DNA from: Streptomyces sp. A012304
Lineage (GTDB): Bacteria > Actinomycetota > Actinomycetes > Streptomycetales > Streptomycetaceae
Assembly: GCF_026008495.1 (NCBI RefSeq)
Contig: NZ_BQUN01000068.1
Coordinates: 66,703 to 130,702 of the forward strand
DNA length: 64,000 bases
Direction of reading: 5' to 3'
Shown one piece after another: positions 40,151-50,241 of the stretch. The notes beneath the pieces are model-generated. The model had not been told where the DNA came from and did not search any database. It saw only the letters and a program-made list of their open reading frames with translations. The stretch's first letter is position 1; every line of letters starts with the position of its first letter. The position numbers and the translations under genes were made by a program.

Positions 40151-41140
40151 CTACCAGGCGAAGGCCTCCGGGGAGGGCCCCGGACCCGGGAAGACCTCGT
40201 CGAGCCCGGCCAGCAGCTCCTCGCCCAGCTCCAGCTCGACCGCCCGCAGCGCGGAGCCGAGCTGCTCGGCCGTGCGCGGTCCGACGATCGGGCCGGTCAC
40301 GCCGGGCCGGGTGAGCAGCCAGGCCAGCGCGGCCTCGCCGGGCTCCACGCCGTGCTTGTCGAGCAGGTCCTCGTACGCCTGCACCTGGGCGCGGCGGGTC
40401 GGGTCGGCGAGGGCCTCGGCGGACCGGCCGGAGCCACGGCGCCCGCCCTCGGCCTCCTTCTTGAGGACCCCGCCCAGCAGCCCGCCGTGCAGCGGCGACC
40501 AGGGGATCACGCCGAGCCCGTAGTCCTGCGCCGCCGGGATGACCTCCATCTCGGCGCGCCGCTCGGCCAGGTTGTACAGGCACTGCTCGCTGACCAGGCC
40601 GAACGAGCCGCGCCTGGCCGCGACCTCGTTGGCCTGGGCGATCTTGTAGCCGGGGAAGTTCGAGGAACCGGCGTAGAGGATCTTGCCCTGCTGGACGAGG
40701 ACGTCGATCGCCTGCCAGATCTCCTCGAAGGGCGTGAGCCGGTCGATGTGGTGGAACTGGTAGACGTCGATGTAGTCGGTCCGCAGCCGCTTGAGCGAGG
40801 CGTCGACCGCCCGCCGGATGTTCACGGCGGACAGCTTGTCGTGGTTGGGCCAGGCCTCGTCGGTCGCCGCCATGTTCGCGTACACCTTGGTGGCGAGGAC
40901 GACCTTGTCGCGCCGCTCGCCGCCCTTGGCGAACCAGTTGCCGATGATCGTCTCGGTGCGGCCCTTGTTCTCGCCCCACCCGTACACATTCGCGGTGTCG
41001 AAGAAGTTGATGCCCGCGTCCAGCGCCGCGTCCATGATCGCGTGGCTGTCGGCTTCGTCTGTCTGCGGGCCGAAGTTCATGGTCCCGAGGACCAGTCGGC
41101 TGACCTTGAGTCCGGTGCGTCCGAGCTGCGTGTACTTCAT
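40151..41140 (-). CDS. Aldo/keto reductase
   Basis: NAD(P)H-dependent oxidoreductase with a TIM barrel, 329 residues. It opens MKYTQLGRTGLKVSRLVLGT, then NFFDTANVYGWGENKGRTET supplies the catalytic Asp and Tyr, VVLATKVYANMA the Lys and DVYQFHHIDRLTPFEEI the His. YNLAERRAEMEVIPAAQDYG and LGVIPWSPLHGGLLGG are the conserved cofactor side of the barrel, with GPIVGPRTAEQLG near the end. The substrate is unknown. ATG at 41140; TTG at 41149 would add three residues. It is divergent from the nucleotidyltransferase gene across 103 bases. Confidence 0.92.
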   Translation of the reverse strand: MKYTQLGRTGLKVSRLVLGTMNFGPQTDEADSHAIMDAALDAGINFFDTANVYGWGENKGRTETIIGNWFAKGGERRDKVVLATKVYANMAATDEAWPNHDKLSAVNIRRAVDASLKRLRTDYIDVYQFHHIDRLTPFEEIWQAIDVLVQQGKILYAGSSNFPGYKIAQANEVAARRGSFGLVSEQCLYNLAERRAEMEVIPAAQDYGLGVIPWSPLHGGLLGGVLKKEAEGGRRGSGRSAEALADPTRRAQVQAYEDLLDKHGVEPGEAALAWLLTRPGVTGPIVGPRTAEQLGSALRAVELELGEELLAGLDEVFPGPGPSPEAFAW

Positions 41141-41243
41141 GACCACCAAGCCAACGACCTAGAGTGCGCTCTACGCAAGGGAGTTGAGGGACGGTGGTGG
41201 CGGGACCCGGCACCGCACGGCCCGGAACGCGGAGGACACACGG

Positions 41244-42005
41244 ATGGCAGCAGGCCCCGGCACCGACCACCTCGTCGCCCTCGTCCGCCGCGTCCTCGGC
41301 GACGACGACCTCCTCGGCGTCCAGCTGCACGGCTCGGCCGTCCTCGGCGGGCTGCGCCCGCACAGCGACCTGGACCTGCTGGCCGTCGCCCGGCGGTCGC
41401 TGACGCCCCGGCAGCGGCGGGAGCTGCTGGCCGGGCTGCTCGCGGTCTCCGGCCGCGACGGCCACCGGCCCGTCGAGCTGACCGTCGTCGTCCAGTCCGA
41501 TGTCCGGCCCTGGCGGTACCCGCCCACCTGCGACTTCCTCTACGGCGACTGGCTGCGCGCCGACTTCGAACGCGGCGTCGTGCCCGCCCCCGCGCCGAGT
41601 CCCGATCTCGCCCCGCTGCTCACCATGACCCTGCTCGGCGACACACCCCTGTACGGCCCGCCGCCCGCCGAGCTGCTCGACCCGGTGCCGTACGACGACC
41701 TGGTGCGCGGGATCACCGCCGGGGTGCCCGAGCTGATGGGCGAGCTGGCCGGGGACACCCGCAACGTGCTGCTCACGCTGGCCCGCGTCTGGACCACCCT
41801 CGCCACCGGCACCATCCGGTCCAAGGACGCCGCCGCCGACTGGGCGCTCGCCCGGACGCCCGCCCGCCACCGGCCGGTGCTGGAGCGGGCGCGGGCCGTC
41901 TACCTGGGTCAGGCGGAGGAGGGCTGGGAGGACCTGGCGGACCGGGTGCGCCCGGCGGCAGACTTCCTCGTGCGGGCCGTCGTCGAGGCTCAGGGCGCCT
42001 TGTAG
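41244..42005 (+). CDS. AadA-like aminoglycoside nucleotidyltransferase
   Basis: Nucleotidyltransferase of 253 residues. The catalytic pocket is QLHGSAVLGGLRPHSDLDLL (residues 27-46; acids Asp42 and Asp44), exactly the layout of ANT(3'')/ANT(9) enzymes that adenylylate streptomycin or spectinomycin. The C-terminal helical domain (DUF4111-type) has RNVLLTLARVWTTLATGTIR and SKDAAADWALARTPARHRPV, also as in AadA. The ATG at 41244 follows GGAGGACACACGG. A role in resistance is expected from family knowledge, but chromosomal homologues may be silent or have other substrates. Its 3' end overlaps the convergent SGNH hydrolase gene by 16 bases. Confidence 0.88.
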   Translation: MAAGPGTDHLVALVRRVLGDDDLLGVQLHGSAVLGGLRPHSDLDLLAVARRSLTPRQRRELLAGLLAVSGRDGHRPVELTVVVQSDVRPWRYPPTCDFLYGDWLRADFERGVVPAPAPSPDLAPLLTMTLLGDTPLYGPPPAELLDPVPYDDLVRGITAGVPELMGELAGDTRNVLLTLARVWTTLATGTIRSKDAAADWALARTPARHRPVLERARAVYLGQAEEGWEDLADRVRPAADFLVRAVVEAQGAL

Positions 42006-42667
42006 GGCCCGCCGAGCCCCCACGCCTGGTGCATGGCCCCCGCGAACGCCGCCGCCAGCTTGTGCTCACCGGCCGCGTTGGGGTGGGTGCCGTCGTAGGT
42101 GTCGGTGTGGATGTCGTACGACTCCGGGACCGAGGCCAGCAGCAGGGGGGAGGCCGGCTCGTCGAGGTCGGCGGCCGTCTTCGCCAGGAGCTCGTTGAAG
42201 CGGGTGACCTGCGCGGCGAACGCCTCGTCCGACGCGGCCCGGATGTTCGGGATCACGGGGAGCAGCACCATCCGCACGCCCGGCCGCGCCTCCCGCGCCC
42301 CCGCGACGAAGGCCCGCGCGTTCTGGGCGGTCTGCTCCGCGTTCGTGTAGAAACCGAGGTCGATCAGGCCGAGGGAGACCAGCAGGACGTCCGCCCGGTG
42401 CGCGCGCACCGCCCCGCCGATCAGCGGAGCCATGTGCAGCCAGCCCTCGCCCCAGCCGGCCAGGTGGTGGCGGGGGAAGTCGGGTTCGGCGTACGCGTAC
42501 GACGTGGGCGCGTCCGTCGTCTCGTCGTACAGCGTCTCGCGGGGGCCGACGAGGGTGAACGGGCCGTCGTACGTCGCGCACAGGTGGCGCCAGATCCGGT
42601 AACGCCATGTGTGCCGGCCCGCGCTGCCGATCGTCATCGAGTCGCCGACGGGCATGATCCTGAGCAT
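41990..42667 (-). CDS. SGNH/GDSL-type esterase
   Basis: 225 residues. Block I is IMPVGDSMTIGSAG (Ser10 nucleophile in GDSM), block V is YDGTHPNAAGEHKLA (Asp and His of the triad). The central SLGLIDLGFY sits where GxND normally lies and lacks the Asn, so the oxyanion site may be altered. No signal peptide is visible, so it may act in the cytoplasm or be a divergent esterase. Its substrate is unknown. It overlaps the end of the AadA-like gene and is divergent from a secreted-protein gene. Confidence 0.85.
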   Translation of the reverse strand: MLRIMPVGDSMTIGSAGRHTWRYRIWRHLCATYDGPFTLVGPRETLYDETTDAPTSYAYAEPDFPRHHLAGWGEGWLHMAPLIGGAVRAHRADVLLVSLGLIDLGFYTNAEQTAQNARAFVAGAREARPGVRMVLLPVIPNIRAASDEAFAAQVTRFNELLAKTAADLDEPASPLLLASVPESYDIHTDTYDGTHPNAAGEHKLAAAFAGAMHQAWGLGGPYKAP

Positions 42668-42756
42668 CCGCTCATCATGAGGGATCCGTGGGACGCGTGG
42701 GGTGTGAGACCTGCCACCAGCCCTGAAATGCCGGGCGGGATGGCAGGCTTGGGTGC

Positions 42757-43755
42757 ATGCGTCGACCGTTCGCCAGCCGTGCCGGAGCCCTGCTCGCCGG
42801 GGCCCTCCTCGTGGGCGCGTCCGCCGTGCCCGCCGCCTTCGCGGCCGACGGCGACAAGAGTTTCACGATCGAGGACCCCCGCATCACCGAGTCCAGCGGG
42901 CTCGCCGCCTCCCGGCAGCACCCCGGCGTCTACTGGACGCACAACGACCAGGACACCGGCGCCTTCCTCTACGCCGTCGACAGCGCCACCGGCCGGACCG
43001 TCGCCACGATCACCCTGACCGGCGTGGGCACCCCACGCGACGTCGAGGCCGTCGCCATCGGCCCGGACAACCAGCTCTACGTCGGGGACATCGGCGACAA
43101 CGACGGCGTGCAGTGGCCCTACGTGTGGGTGTACCGGCTGCCCGAGCCGAAGACGCTCAAGGACCGGACGGTCCGCGCCACCCAGTACGTCGTGAAGTAC
43201 TCCGACGGCTCCCGCGACGCCGAGTCGCTCGTGGTGCACCCCAGGACCGGGCGCGTCTACATCATCGACAAGCAGGAGGACGGCGGGCACCTGTACGCGG
43301 GCCCGGCCACCCTCTCCGCCTCCGGTACGAACGTCTTCCGGCCCGTCGCCCCCATCGACCTGTGGGCCACCGACGCCGCCCTCTCTCCGGACGGCGACCG
43401 CCTCGCCGTGCGCGGCTACTTCGGCGGCATCCTCTACGACTGGAACGACGGCACGCCCAAGCGGCTGGAGCGGCTCGACGTGCCGTTGCAGCGGCAGGGC
43501 GAGTCCGTGACGTACTCGCCCGACGGCTCGAAGCTGATGTACGGCACCGAGGGGGTCGGCAGCGAGGTGCAGGCCGAGGACGCGCCCGGGGAGCCCGCCG
43601 CGAAGTCCCCGACGGGCGGCGGCGGTTCGGCGTCCTCCGGCGACGGCGGCGGCGACGGCACGGGCGTGAGCGGGAACGTGCAGACCGGCGCCCTCGCCCT
43701 GGCCGTCGCCTGCGCCGCGCTCTTCGGCTTCCGCCGCCTGCTGCGGCGCCGCTGA
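42757..43755 (+). CDS. Exported beta-propeller-like protein with C-terminal anchor
   Basis: 332 residues. A signal peptide (MRRPFASRAGALLAGALLVG ASAVPAAFA) ends near residue 29. The mature part reads as short beta repeats (VYWTHNDQDTGAFLYAVDSA, LYVGDIGDNDGVQWPYVWVY, LVVHPRTGRVYIIDKQ, AALSPDGDRLAVRGYF, VTYSPDGSKLMYGTEGVG), typical of WD40/esterase-like propellers. A Gly/Ser/Asp-rich spacer and TGALALAVACAALFGFRRLL with an RRR end form a membrane anchor. It is likely displayed on the outside of the membrane. No enzyme activity can be assigned. It converges with the TetR gene over a repeat-filled gap. Confidence 0.82.
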   Translation: MRRPFASRAGALLAGALLVGASAVPAAFAADGDKSFTIEDPRITESSGLAASRQHPGVYWTHNDQDTGAFLYAVDSATGRTVATITLTGVGTPRDVEAVAIGPDNQLYVGDIGDNDGVQWPYVWVYRLPEPKTLKDRTVRATQYVVKYSDGSRDAESLVVHPRTGRVYIIDKQEDGGHLYAGPATLSASGTNVFRPVAPIDLWATDAALSPDGDRLAVRGYFGGILYDWNDGTPKRLERLDVPLQRQGESVTYSPDGSKLMYGTEGVGSEVQAEDAPGEPAAKSPTGGGGSASSGDGGGDGTGVSGNVQTGALALAVACAALFGFRRLLRRR

Positions 43756-44193
43756 GCGGTTCCGCCGACTGCTGGGTCGCCGCTGAGTGGTTCCGCCGTT
43801 TGCTGGGGCGCCGCTGAGTGGGCCCACCGGGTCCGCGCCGGGGGCCGGGTTCGCCGGGTCCGCGCCGGCGGGCCGGGTTCGCCGGGTCTCGCCCCGCCCG
43901 GCCGGCGGGTCCGGCCGCCCGGCCGTCGCGGGGGCTGCCGTTTCTGGCCTCGTCCGGCCGATGGCCCGGTGGGTGCGGCCGCCCGGCTGTCGCGGGGACT
44001 GCCGCTTTTGGCCTCGCCCGGCTGTCGCGGGGACTGCCGCCTCTGGCCCCGACTCCCAGCCTCGCTGTGGTCGCCGAGGGCCAGCCGGTCCGGGGGCCTG
44101 CTGCTTCGTCCGGCCGTCGCGGGGCCTACCGCTTCAGGCCCCCGGCTGTCGCGGGGACTGCCGAGGCGGGCCCCGCTTGGGCCGTTGCGGGGA
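43756..44193. other. Repeat-rich gap between converging genes
   Basis: 438 bases without a gene. The left third holds degenerate GGTTCCGCCG...CTGGG and GGTCCGCGCCGG repeats; from 43921 onward a six-copy imperfect palindrome dominates. The plus-strand frames that stay open through it (Gly/Arg/Leu-rich) are produced by the repeats and do not look like protein. Confidence 0.6.
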
Positions 44194-44200
44194 CTACCGC
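43921..44200. repeat. Six copies of a 21-base imperfect palindrome
   Basis: Copies start at about 43921, 43985, 44020, 44112, 44144 and 44180. The core is GGC(T/C)GTCGCGGGGACTGCC, which folds as GGC-T-GTC, loop GCGGG, GAC-T-GCC. Copies 2, 3 and 5 are identical over the core; 1, 4 and 6 differ by one to four bases. The last copy runs seven bases into the end of the TetR gene. Spacing is irregular (32-92 bases), so this is a cluster of units and not a strict tandem. Confidence 0.75.
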
Positions 44201-44955
44201 CTCTCGTTCCGCTCGGTGACCAGGACCTCCAGTCCGTCCAGGATCCGCTGGAGCCCGAACCCGAAGTGGTCGAAGTCGAGGGCGAAGGTGTTCTCGGCGA
44301 GCGCGGCCATGATCGGGTACCGGCCGGAGTTCATGATCTTCTCCAGCATGGGCGCCTGCTCCCCCCAGAACTGGGCGTCCGTCATCCCCGACTTCCGCTC
44401 CGCCTCCTCCAGGTACACCTGCGACCGCACGGCCCCGATGACGTAGTTGTCGACGAGGAGGATCGCCGACAGCAGCTCCGGGTCGGACAGGCCCATCGGC
44501 CTGATGCGGCTGAACACCTTCTCCATGCTCTCCACCGCGCTCGGGCCGAGCACGGGGCGGCTCTGGTTGACGCCCAGCAGCCACGGGTGGCGGCGGTAGA
44601 CCGCGAGGGTGCTGTACGCCATGGCCGTCAGGGCGGAGCGCCAGCCGCCGTCGCCGGAGTCGTCGGGGTCCTCGGAGGGGCACTGGACCCGGTCGAGCAT
44701 CAGATCGAGCAGTTCGCCCTTGCCGGGGACATAGCGGTACAGCGACATCGCCCCGGTCCCCAGCTCGGTGGCGATCCGGCGCATCGAGACCGCCTCGAGC
44801 CCCTCCCGGTCGGCGACCTCGACGGCCGTCTCCACGATCCGCTCCAGCGTCAGCCCCGGCTTGGGCCCCCGGCTGGGCCGTTTGCCGGTGTCCCACAGCA
44901 ACTCCATGGTGCGCGCGATGTCACCGCTGCCGCTGGTCTCCGTACCGCTCGTCAT
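44194..44955 (-). CDS. TetR-family repressor
   Basis: 253 residues. The N-terminal helix-turn-helix (about 35-85) reads LTLERIVETAVEVADREGLE, AVSMRRIATELGTGAMSLYR and YVPGKGELLDLML. The C-terminal domain is the TetR_C_1 type (TetR(D)/drug-binding), with YSTLAVYRRHPWLLGVNQSR and FDHFGFGLQRILDGLEVLV. It is divergent from a DrrA/DrrB-type ABC exporter with a perfect palindrome in the gap, so it very likely represses the exporter until its substrate binds. Its 3' end lies in the last copy of the repeat cluster. Confidence 0.92.
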   Translation of the reverse strand: MTSGTETSGSGDIARTMELLWDTGKRPSRGPKPGLTLERIVETAVEVADREGLEAVSMRRIATELGTGAMSLYRYVPGKGELLDLMLDRVQCPSEDPDDSGDGGWRSALTAMAYSTLAVYRRHPWLLGVNQSRPVLGPSAVESMEKVFSRIRPMGLSDPELLSAILLVDNYVIGAVRSQVYLEEAERKSGMTDAQFWGEQAPMLEKIMNSGRYPIMAALAENTFALDFDHFGFGLQRILDGLEVLVTERNERR

Positions 44956-44987
44956 GTGGGCAGTTTAGTTCCGCGCCGAAAAACCGG

Positions 44988-45019
44988 GTACACCGTACGC
45001 GTAATCGGGTACGGTGTAC
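44988..45019. promoter_or_regulatory. Probable TetR operator (11-base perfect inverted repeat)
   Basis: GTACACCGTAC (44988-44998) and GTACGGTGTAC (45009-45019) are perfect inverses separated by ten bases. Each arm is itself GTAC-NNN-GTAC. The site lies 32 bases from the repressor start and 30 from the ABC ATPase start, where it would block both promoters. Confidence 0.75.
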
Positions 45020-45049
45020 TCAATTGATCGGTCACGGAAAGGGGGACTC

Positions 45050-46006
45050 ATGGCCGACGGATACGCCGTGCGCGCCGAGGGACTTCAGAAGCGCTACGGC
45101 GAGAAACACGCCCTCGACGGCTTCGACCTCGCCGTCCGCGAGGGCACCGTGCACGGCCTGCTCGGACCGAACGGCGCCGGCAAGACCACCGCCGTGCGCA
45201 TCCTGTCCACACTGATCCGGCTGGACGGCGGCCGGGCGAGCGTGGCCGGCCTCGACGTGACCCGGCAGCCGCGCGAGGTCCGCGCCCGCATCGGGCTCAC
45301 CGGGCAGTACGCGGCCGTGGACGAGGTGCTCACCGGCCGGCAGAACCTGGAGATGTTCGGGCGCCTCTTCCACCTCGGCGGCAAGCGGGCCAAGCTGCGC
45401 GCCACCGAACTGCTGGAGCAGTTCGACCTGACCGACGCCGCCGACAAGGGCGTCGGCAAGTACAGCGGCGGCATGCGGCGCCGCCTGGACCTCGCCGCCT
45501 CGATGATCCTCGCCCCGGCGGTCCTCTTCCTCGACGAGCCGACGACGGGACTCGACCCCCGCAGCCGGGGCGAGGTCTGGGAGTCCGTACGGGCGCTGGT
45601 GGCGAGCGGCACCACCGTCCTGCTGACCACGCAGTACCTGGAGGAGGCCGACCGGCTGGCCTCCCGGATCACCGTCATCGACCAGGGGCGGGCCATCGCC
45701 GACGACACCCCGGACGGCCTGAAGAACCGCGTCGGCGGCGACCGGATCGAGGTCGTGGTCACCGAGAAGACCGACATACCGCAGGTCGTGAAGGTCGTCG
45801 CCCGGGTCGCGGACGGCGAACCGGAGGCGGACGAGAGCGAGTCGCGGGTGCACGCCCCCGTGACCGACCGGGTGGCCGCGCTGACGGAGGTCGCCCGCAC
45901 CCTCCAGGACGAGGGCGTCTCCGTCGAGGACATCGGACTGCGCAGGCCGAGCCTCGACGACGTGTTCCTGCGCCTCACCGGACACCGGACGGAGAAAGCG
46001 GCATGA
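45050..46006 (+). CDS. ABC transporter ATP-binding protein, DrrA type
   Basis: 318 residues. Walker A is [16 protein letters not shown] (about 38-52), the signature is [16 protein letters not shown], Walker [16 protein letters not shown] and the switch [14 protein letters not shown]. The C-terminal extension (about 225-318, with [20 protein letters not shown] and VFLRLTGH) is the DrrA-type regulatory tail found in antibiotic self-resistance exporters such as daunorubicin. It starts at the ATG at 45050 behind AAAGGGGGA and overlaps the permease gene by four bases. Acts as a membrane-peripheral dimer with the permease; substrate unknown. Confidence 0.94.
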   Translation: MADGYAVRAEGLQKRYGEKHALDGFDLAVREGTVHGLLGPNGAGKTTAVRILSTLIRLDGGRASVAGLDVTRQPREVRARIGLTGQYAAVDEVLTGRQNLEMFGRLFHLGGKRAKLRATELLEQFDLTDAADKGVGKYSGGMRRRLDLAASMILAPAVLFLDEPTTGLDPRSRGEVWESVRALVASGTTVLLTTQYLEEADRLASRITVIDQGRAIADDTPDGLKNRVGGDRIEVVVTEKTDIPQVVKVVARVADGEPEADESESRVHAPVTDRVAALTEVARTLQDEGVSVEDIGLRRPSLDDVFLRLTGHRTEKAA

Positions 46007-46827
46007 CCAGCACCGTCGACCTGACCACACGGGCCCCGCGCGGCCGCGCCCACTGGCTGCTCGCCGACTGCTGGAACATCGTCCGCCGCGGCCTGACCCA
46101 CTACCAGCGCCAGCCCGTGAACATCGCCTGGCAGCTGGGCTTCCCGATCCTCTCCGTCCTCCTCTACGGCTATGTCTTCGGCAGCGCGATGCGGGTGCCC
46201 GGCGGCGGGAACTACAAGGACTTCCTGATGCCGGGCATGTTCGTGATGACCATGGCGTTCGGTTTCATCAACACGGCGACCCTGGTGGTCTACGACGCCA
46301 CAAGGGGCGTCATCGACCGGTTCCGTTCCATGCCGATGGCCTCCTCGGCGGTGGTCGCCGGACGCGGGTTGACCGATCTCCTCGTGGCCTGCGCCGAGTT
46401 GGCGATCATGATGCTGACCGCTCTGGCCATGGGCTGGCGTCCGGACGGGGGCTGGGGCTTCGTCGCCGCCTTCGGTCTGCTGCTGTGGCTGCGGTTCGCG
46501 CTGATCTGGATCGGGGTGTGGCTGGGCCTGCTGGTGCCCAACCCGGAGGCGGCGGGCGGCCTGTTCGCCGTGGCCTTCCCGCTGACGATGATCTCCAGCA
46601 TCTTCGTGGCGCCTCAGCTCATGCCGGACTGGCTGGGCTTCGTCGCCGCCTGGAACCCCATCTCCTCAACGGCCGCCGCCACCCGCGAGCTGTTCGGCAC
46701 ACACGTCGGCGACGGCGACTCCTGGATCGAGCAGCACGCGCTGCTGATGGCGGGGGTGTGGCCGGTGCTGCTGACGCTGGTCTTCCTGCCGCTGGCGGTA
46801 CGCAGGTTCCAGAAGCTGAGCCGGTGA
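46003..46827 (+). CDS. ABC transporter permease, DrrB/ABC-2 type
   Basis: 274 residues with six membrane helices. The ABC-2 blocks are [60 protein letters not shown] and [20 protein letters not shown]. Start ATGA overlaps the ATPase stop, so the two are translationally coupled. The pair with its TetR repressor matches drug-efflux cassettes of Streptomyces. A strong hairpin follows the stop. Confidence 0.93.
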   Translation: MTSTVDLTTRAPRGRAHWLLADCWNIVRRGLTHYQRQPVNIAWQLGFPILSVLLYGYVFGSAMRVPGGGNYKDFLMPGMFVMTMAFGFINTATLVVYDATRGVIDRFRSMPMASSAVVAGRGLTDLLVACAELAIMMLTALAMGWRPDGGWGFVAAFGLLLWLRFALIWIGVWLGLLVPNPEAAGGLFAVAFPLTMISSIFVAPQLMPDWLGFVAAWNPISSTAAATRELFGTHVGDGDSWIEQHALLMAGVWPVLLTLVFLPLAVRRFQKLSR

Positions 46828-46844
46828 CGTCCTGACGTCCCGGG

Positions 46845-46872
46845 GCCGGCGGCACCCCACGGTGTCGCCGGC
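46845..46872 (+). terminator. Terminator after the ABC exporter operon
   Basis: GCCGGCGGCACC (46845-46856) pairs with GGTGTCGCCGGC (46861-46872) with one G-T pair and a CCAC loop. A pyrimidine-rich run follows. It separates the exporter from the cellulase promoter. Confidence 0.75.
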
Positions 46873-46917
46873 TTCGTCCCCCTTCTTGACGTGGCCATGT
46901 TGCGTCAGTTTCCTTGA

Positions 46918-48546
<1,629 letters not shown>

Positions 48547-48952
48547 CCCCGGCATGACGCCCGGATCGGGAGGGGCGGCCGGTGAGCAACCGGGCGCCCC
48601 GCCCGAGTTGTACCGCCGCCGGAGGCGGAGCAGCGCGACGCAGGGCCTTGCCCGTTCAGGGGCCTGGCCGGCAATGCCGTTGACCGAGTCACGGACGGCA
48701 CCGCAAGCGGGAGTGTGGGGGTCGTCCGGACGGAGGTCCCAGAGTGATCCCGCTGCAGCCGATTACCTCACGAGGTGAAGTCTGTAGATCCCCTCGCCGA
48801 CGTGCTTGTATGGCGGCTGTAGGGAAGGCGGCGGCAGACGCGGTTTGACGGCCGTCGCCGCCAGTGGAAGCCCGGCTGCCGCACCCATAGGGGCACCGGG
48901 CGTACCGGCAGGTGGTACCAGAGGCGGGTACTTAGCGAGGAGAGAGAAGCAG
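48547..48952. other. Gap at the left edge of the conjugative region
   Basis: 406 bases. It holds a hairpin after the cellulase gene and no credible gene. Base composition drops beyond about 48700, and the genes to the right are of conjugative type, so the left end of an integrated element may lie here. I found no tRNA gene or obvious attachment duplication within the window. Confidence 0.45.
48572..48600 (+). terminator. Candidate terminator after the cellulase gene
   Basis: GGGGCGGCCGG (48572-48582) and CCGGGCGCCCC (48590-48600) pair over most of their length around a seven-base loop (two mismatches). It begins 26 bases after the stop. Confidence 0.5.
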
Positions 48953-50089
48953 ATGGCGACACCCACTCCGGGGGAGCCGTTCAACGAAGCGGCCGGAGAG
49001 GCGGTGCAGACGGCCGTCGTGGTTACGCGTCTGCTCATGGTGATCGCGGACGCTGTGCGACGGTACCAACAGCGCAGACAGAAAAGGGATGAGGCAAACC
49101 TGCCGTCCGCCGAACAGGCGGTAGGCGAGGTTGACGAGGTCGTCAAGCGCCTGCTCTCCTCCGATGTCTCCGCCGCGCTGACGGGGGAGGCGGACTGGTC
49201 GCAGTTGGCGCAACAACTGGTGGCGTTGCGCCGGGCGGGCGTCGACCTAGAGCAGATCCTGCCGCGGGTCGGTGAAATCACGGTGAACGTGCAGGTTCAG
49301 TTCGCCGCGAATGCCCATGGGGCAGCAGCCGACGGGCAGTGGGAGCGGGTGGTACGTGAAACGTTGCCGGCCGGGCCCGCACGGGAGGCGATCCTGTCTC
49401 CTCCGGCCTGGCCGGAGGTGGTGGCGACGATGGCTCGCCTGGAAGAGCGCGGCATCAACGCGCGAGAGGTCCTGGTGGCGGCCCACGACGAGGCACTCGG
49501 CGTCGGACAGGCAGCGGCGAAGAGTTTCGGAGCCGTCGCGGAACCCGCGACAAGCCGGGACGCCCAACTGTCGTATGGTCCGCTGACGACCGGGCTGGAC
49601 GTACCCAAAGACCTCGATCTAGGTGACCGGGCGCGGGCGCTACGGCAGTTGGCTGTCTCGCCAGCGGAGAATGAGCGCTACACCCGCTGGGTGCGTGAGG
49701 TGATGCCCGAGCGGGTGCGGGAAGCCGACCTCTTGATCAGTGCGAGGCAGTGGCCGCTGGTCGCCGCGCGGATGGCCACGATGGAGAGCGAGGGAAAGCC
49801 GGTGCGAGAACTCCTCGCCCAACTGTCGAAGGACCTCTCTTGGGAAGAGGGGCCACGGTCGCAGCTTGGCTCCAGGCTGTTGCAGGCCGCCAACGAAGCG
49901 CTGCGTCGACCACACGGTGCGACGGCTGTTCCAAGGGCGACGGTGAACACATCAGCGGCGCGGGCGACGTCGACGACGGTGGGCCCTAAAGGGCGGGGGA
50001 CTGCGAAAAAAGCGGTCCCTGGGCAGGCTGGGATCGCCCCGCAACGACGGGAAAGCATGCCCACGCCGAGGCGAGCCCGGACCAGGTAG
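48953..50089 (+). CDS. Hypothetical protein with duplicated helical module, conjugative-element type
   Basis: 378 residues, start ATG 48953 behind GAGGAGAGAG. An N-terminal helix (residues 15-75) has a basic RRYQQRRQKRDEA. Two related modules follow: WERVVRETLPAGPAREAILS ... PAWPEVVATMARLEERGINA (about 122-172) and YTRWVREVMPERVREADLLI ... RQWPLVAARMATMESEGKPV (about 240-290). The shared pattern (WVREVxPxxxREADxLxxxxWPxVAARMAxxExxGxxxRE) resembles a helical repeat at the C-termini of actinobacterial conjugative relaxases. The tail is basic and Pro/Thr-rich. It lies at the left border of the T4SS region. Function unknown. Confidence 0.72.
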   Translation: MATPTPGEPFNEAAGEAVQTAVVVTRLLMVIADAVRRYQQRRQKRDEANLPSAEQAVGEVDEVVKRLLSSDVSAALTGEADWSQLAQQLVALRRAGVDLEQILPRVGEITVNVQVQFAANAHGAAADGQWERVVRETLPAGPAREAILSPPAWPEVVATMARLEERGINAREVLVAAHDEALGVGQAAAKSFGAVAEPATSRDAQLSYGPLTTGLDVPKDLDLGDRARALRQLAVSPAENERYTRWVREVMPERVREADLLISARQWPLVAARMATMESEGKPVRELLAQLSKDLSWEEGPRSQLGSRLLQAANEALRRPHGATAVPRATVNTSAARATSTTVGPKGRGTAKKAVPGQAGIAPQRRESMPTPRRARTR

Positions 50090-50241
50090 CCGCCAAGTCT
50101 GCCACCGCGTCGCGAGTTGAAGAACGCGCCGACGGTCGCGCAGGACCGCTTCCGAGGTAGCCAAGTCCGGTGCCGTCCGGAAGCGTAGCGGGCCAGAGCT
50201 CAGAGCCAGGGCAGCTTTTCCAGCAGCCGGGGTGTTCCGGG

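Noticed and set aside
43787..44446. Plus-strand open frames across the repeat cluster
   Set aside because: Open only because of the repeats and antisense to the TetR gene; no protein-like features.
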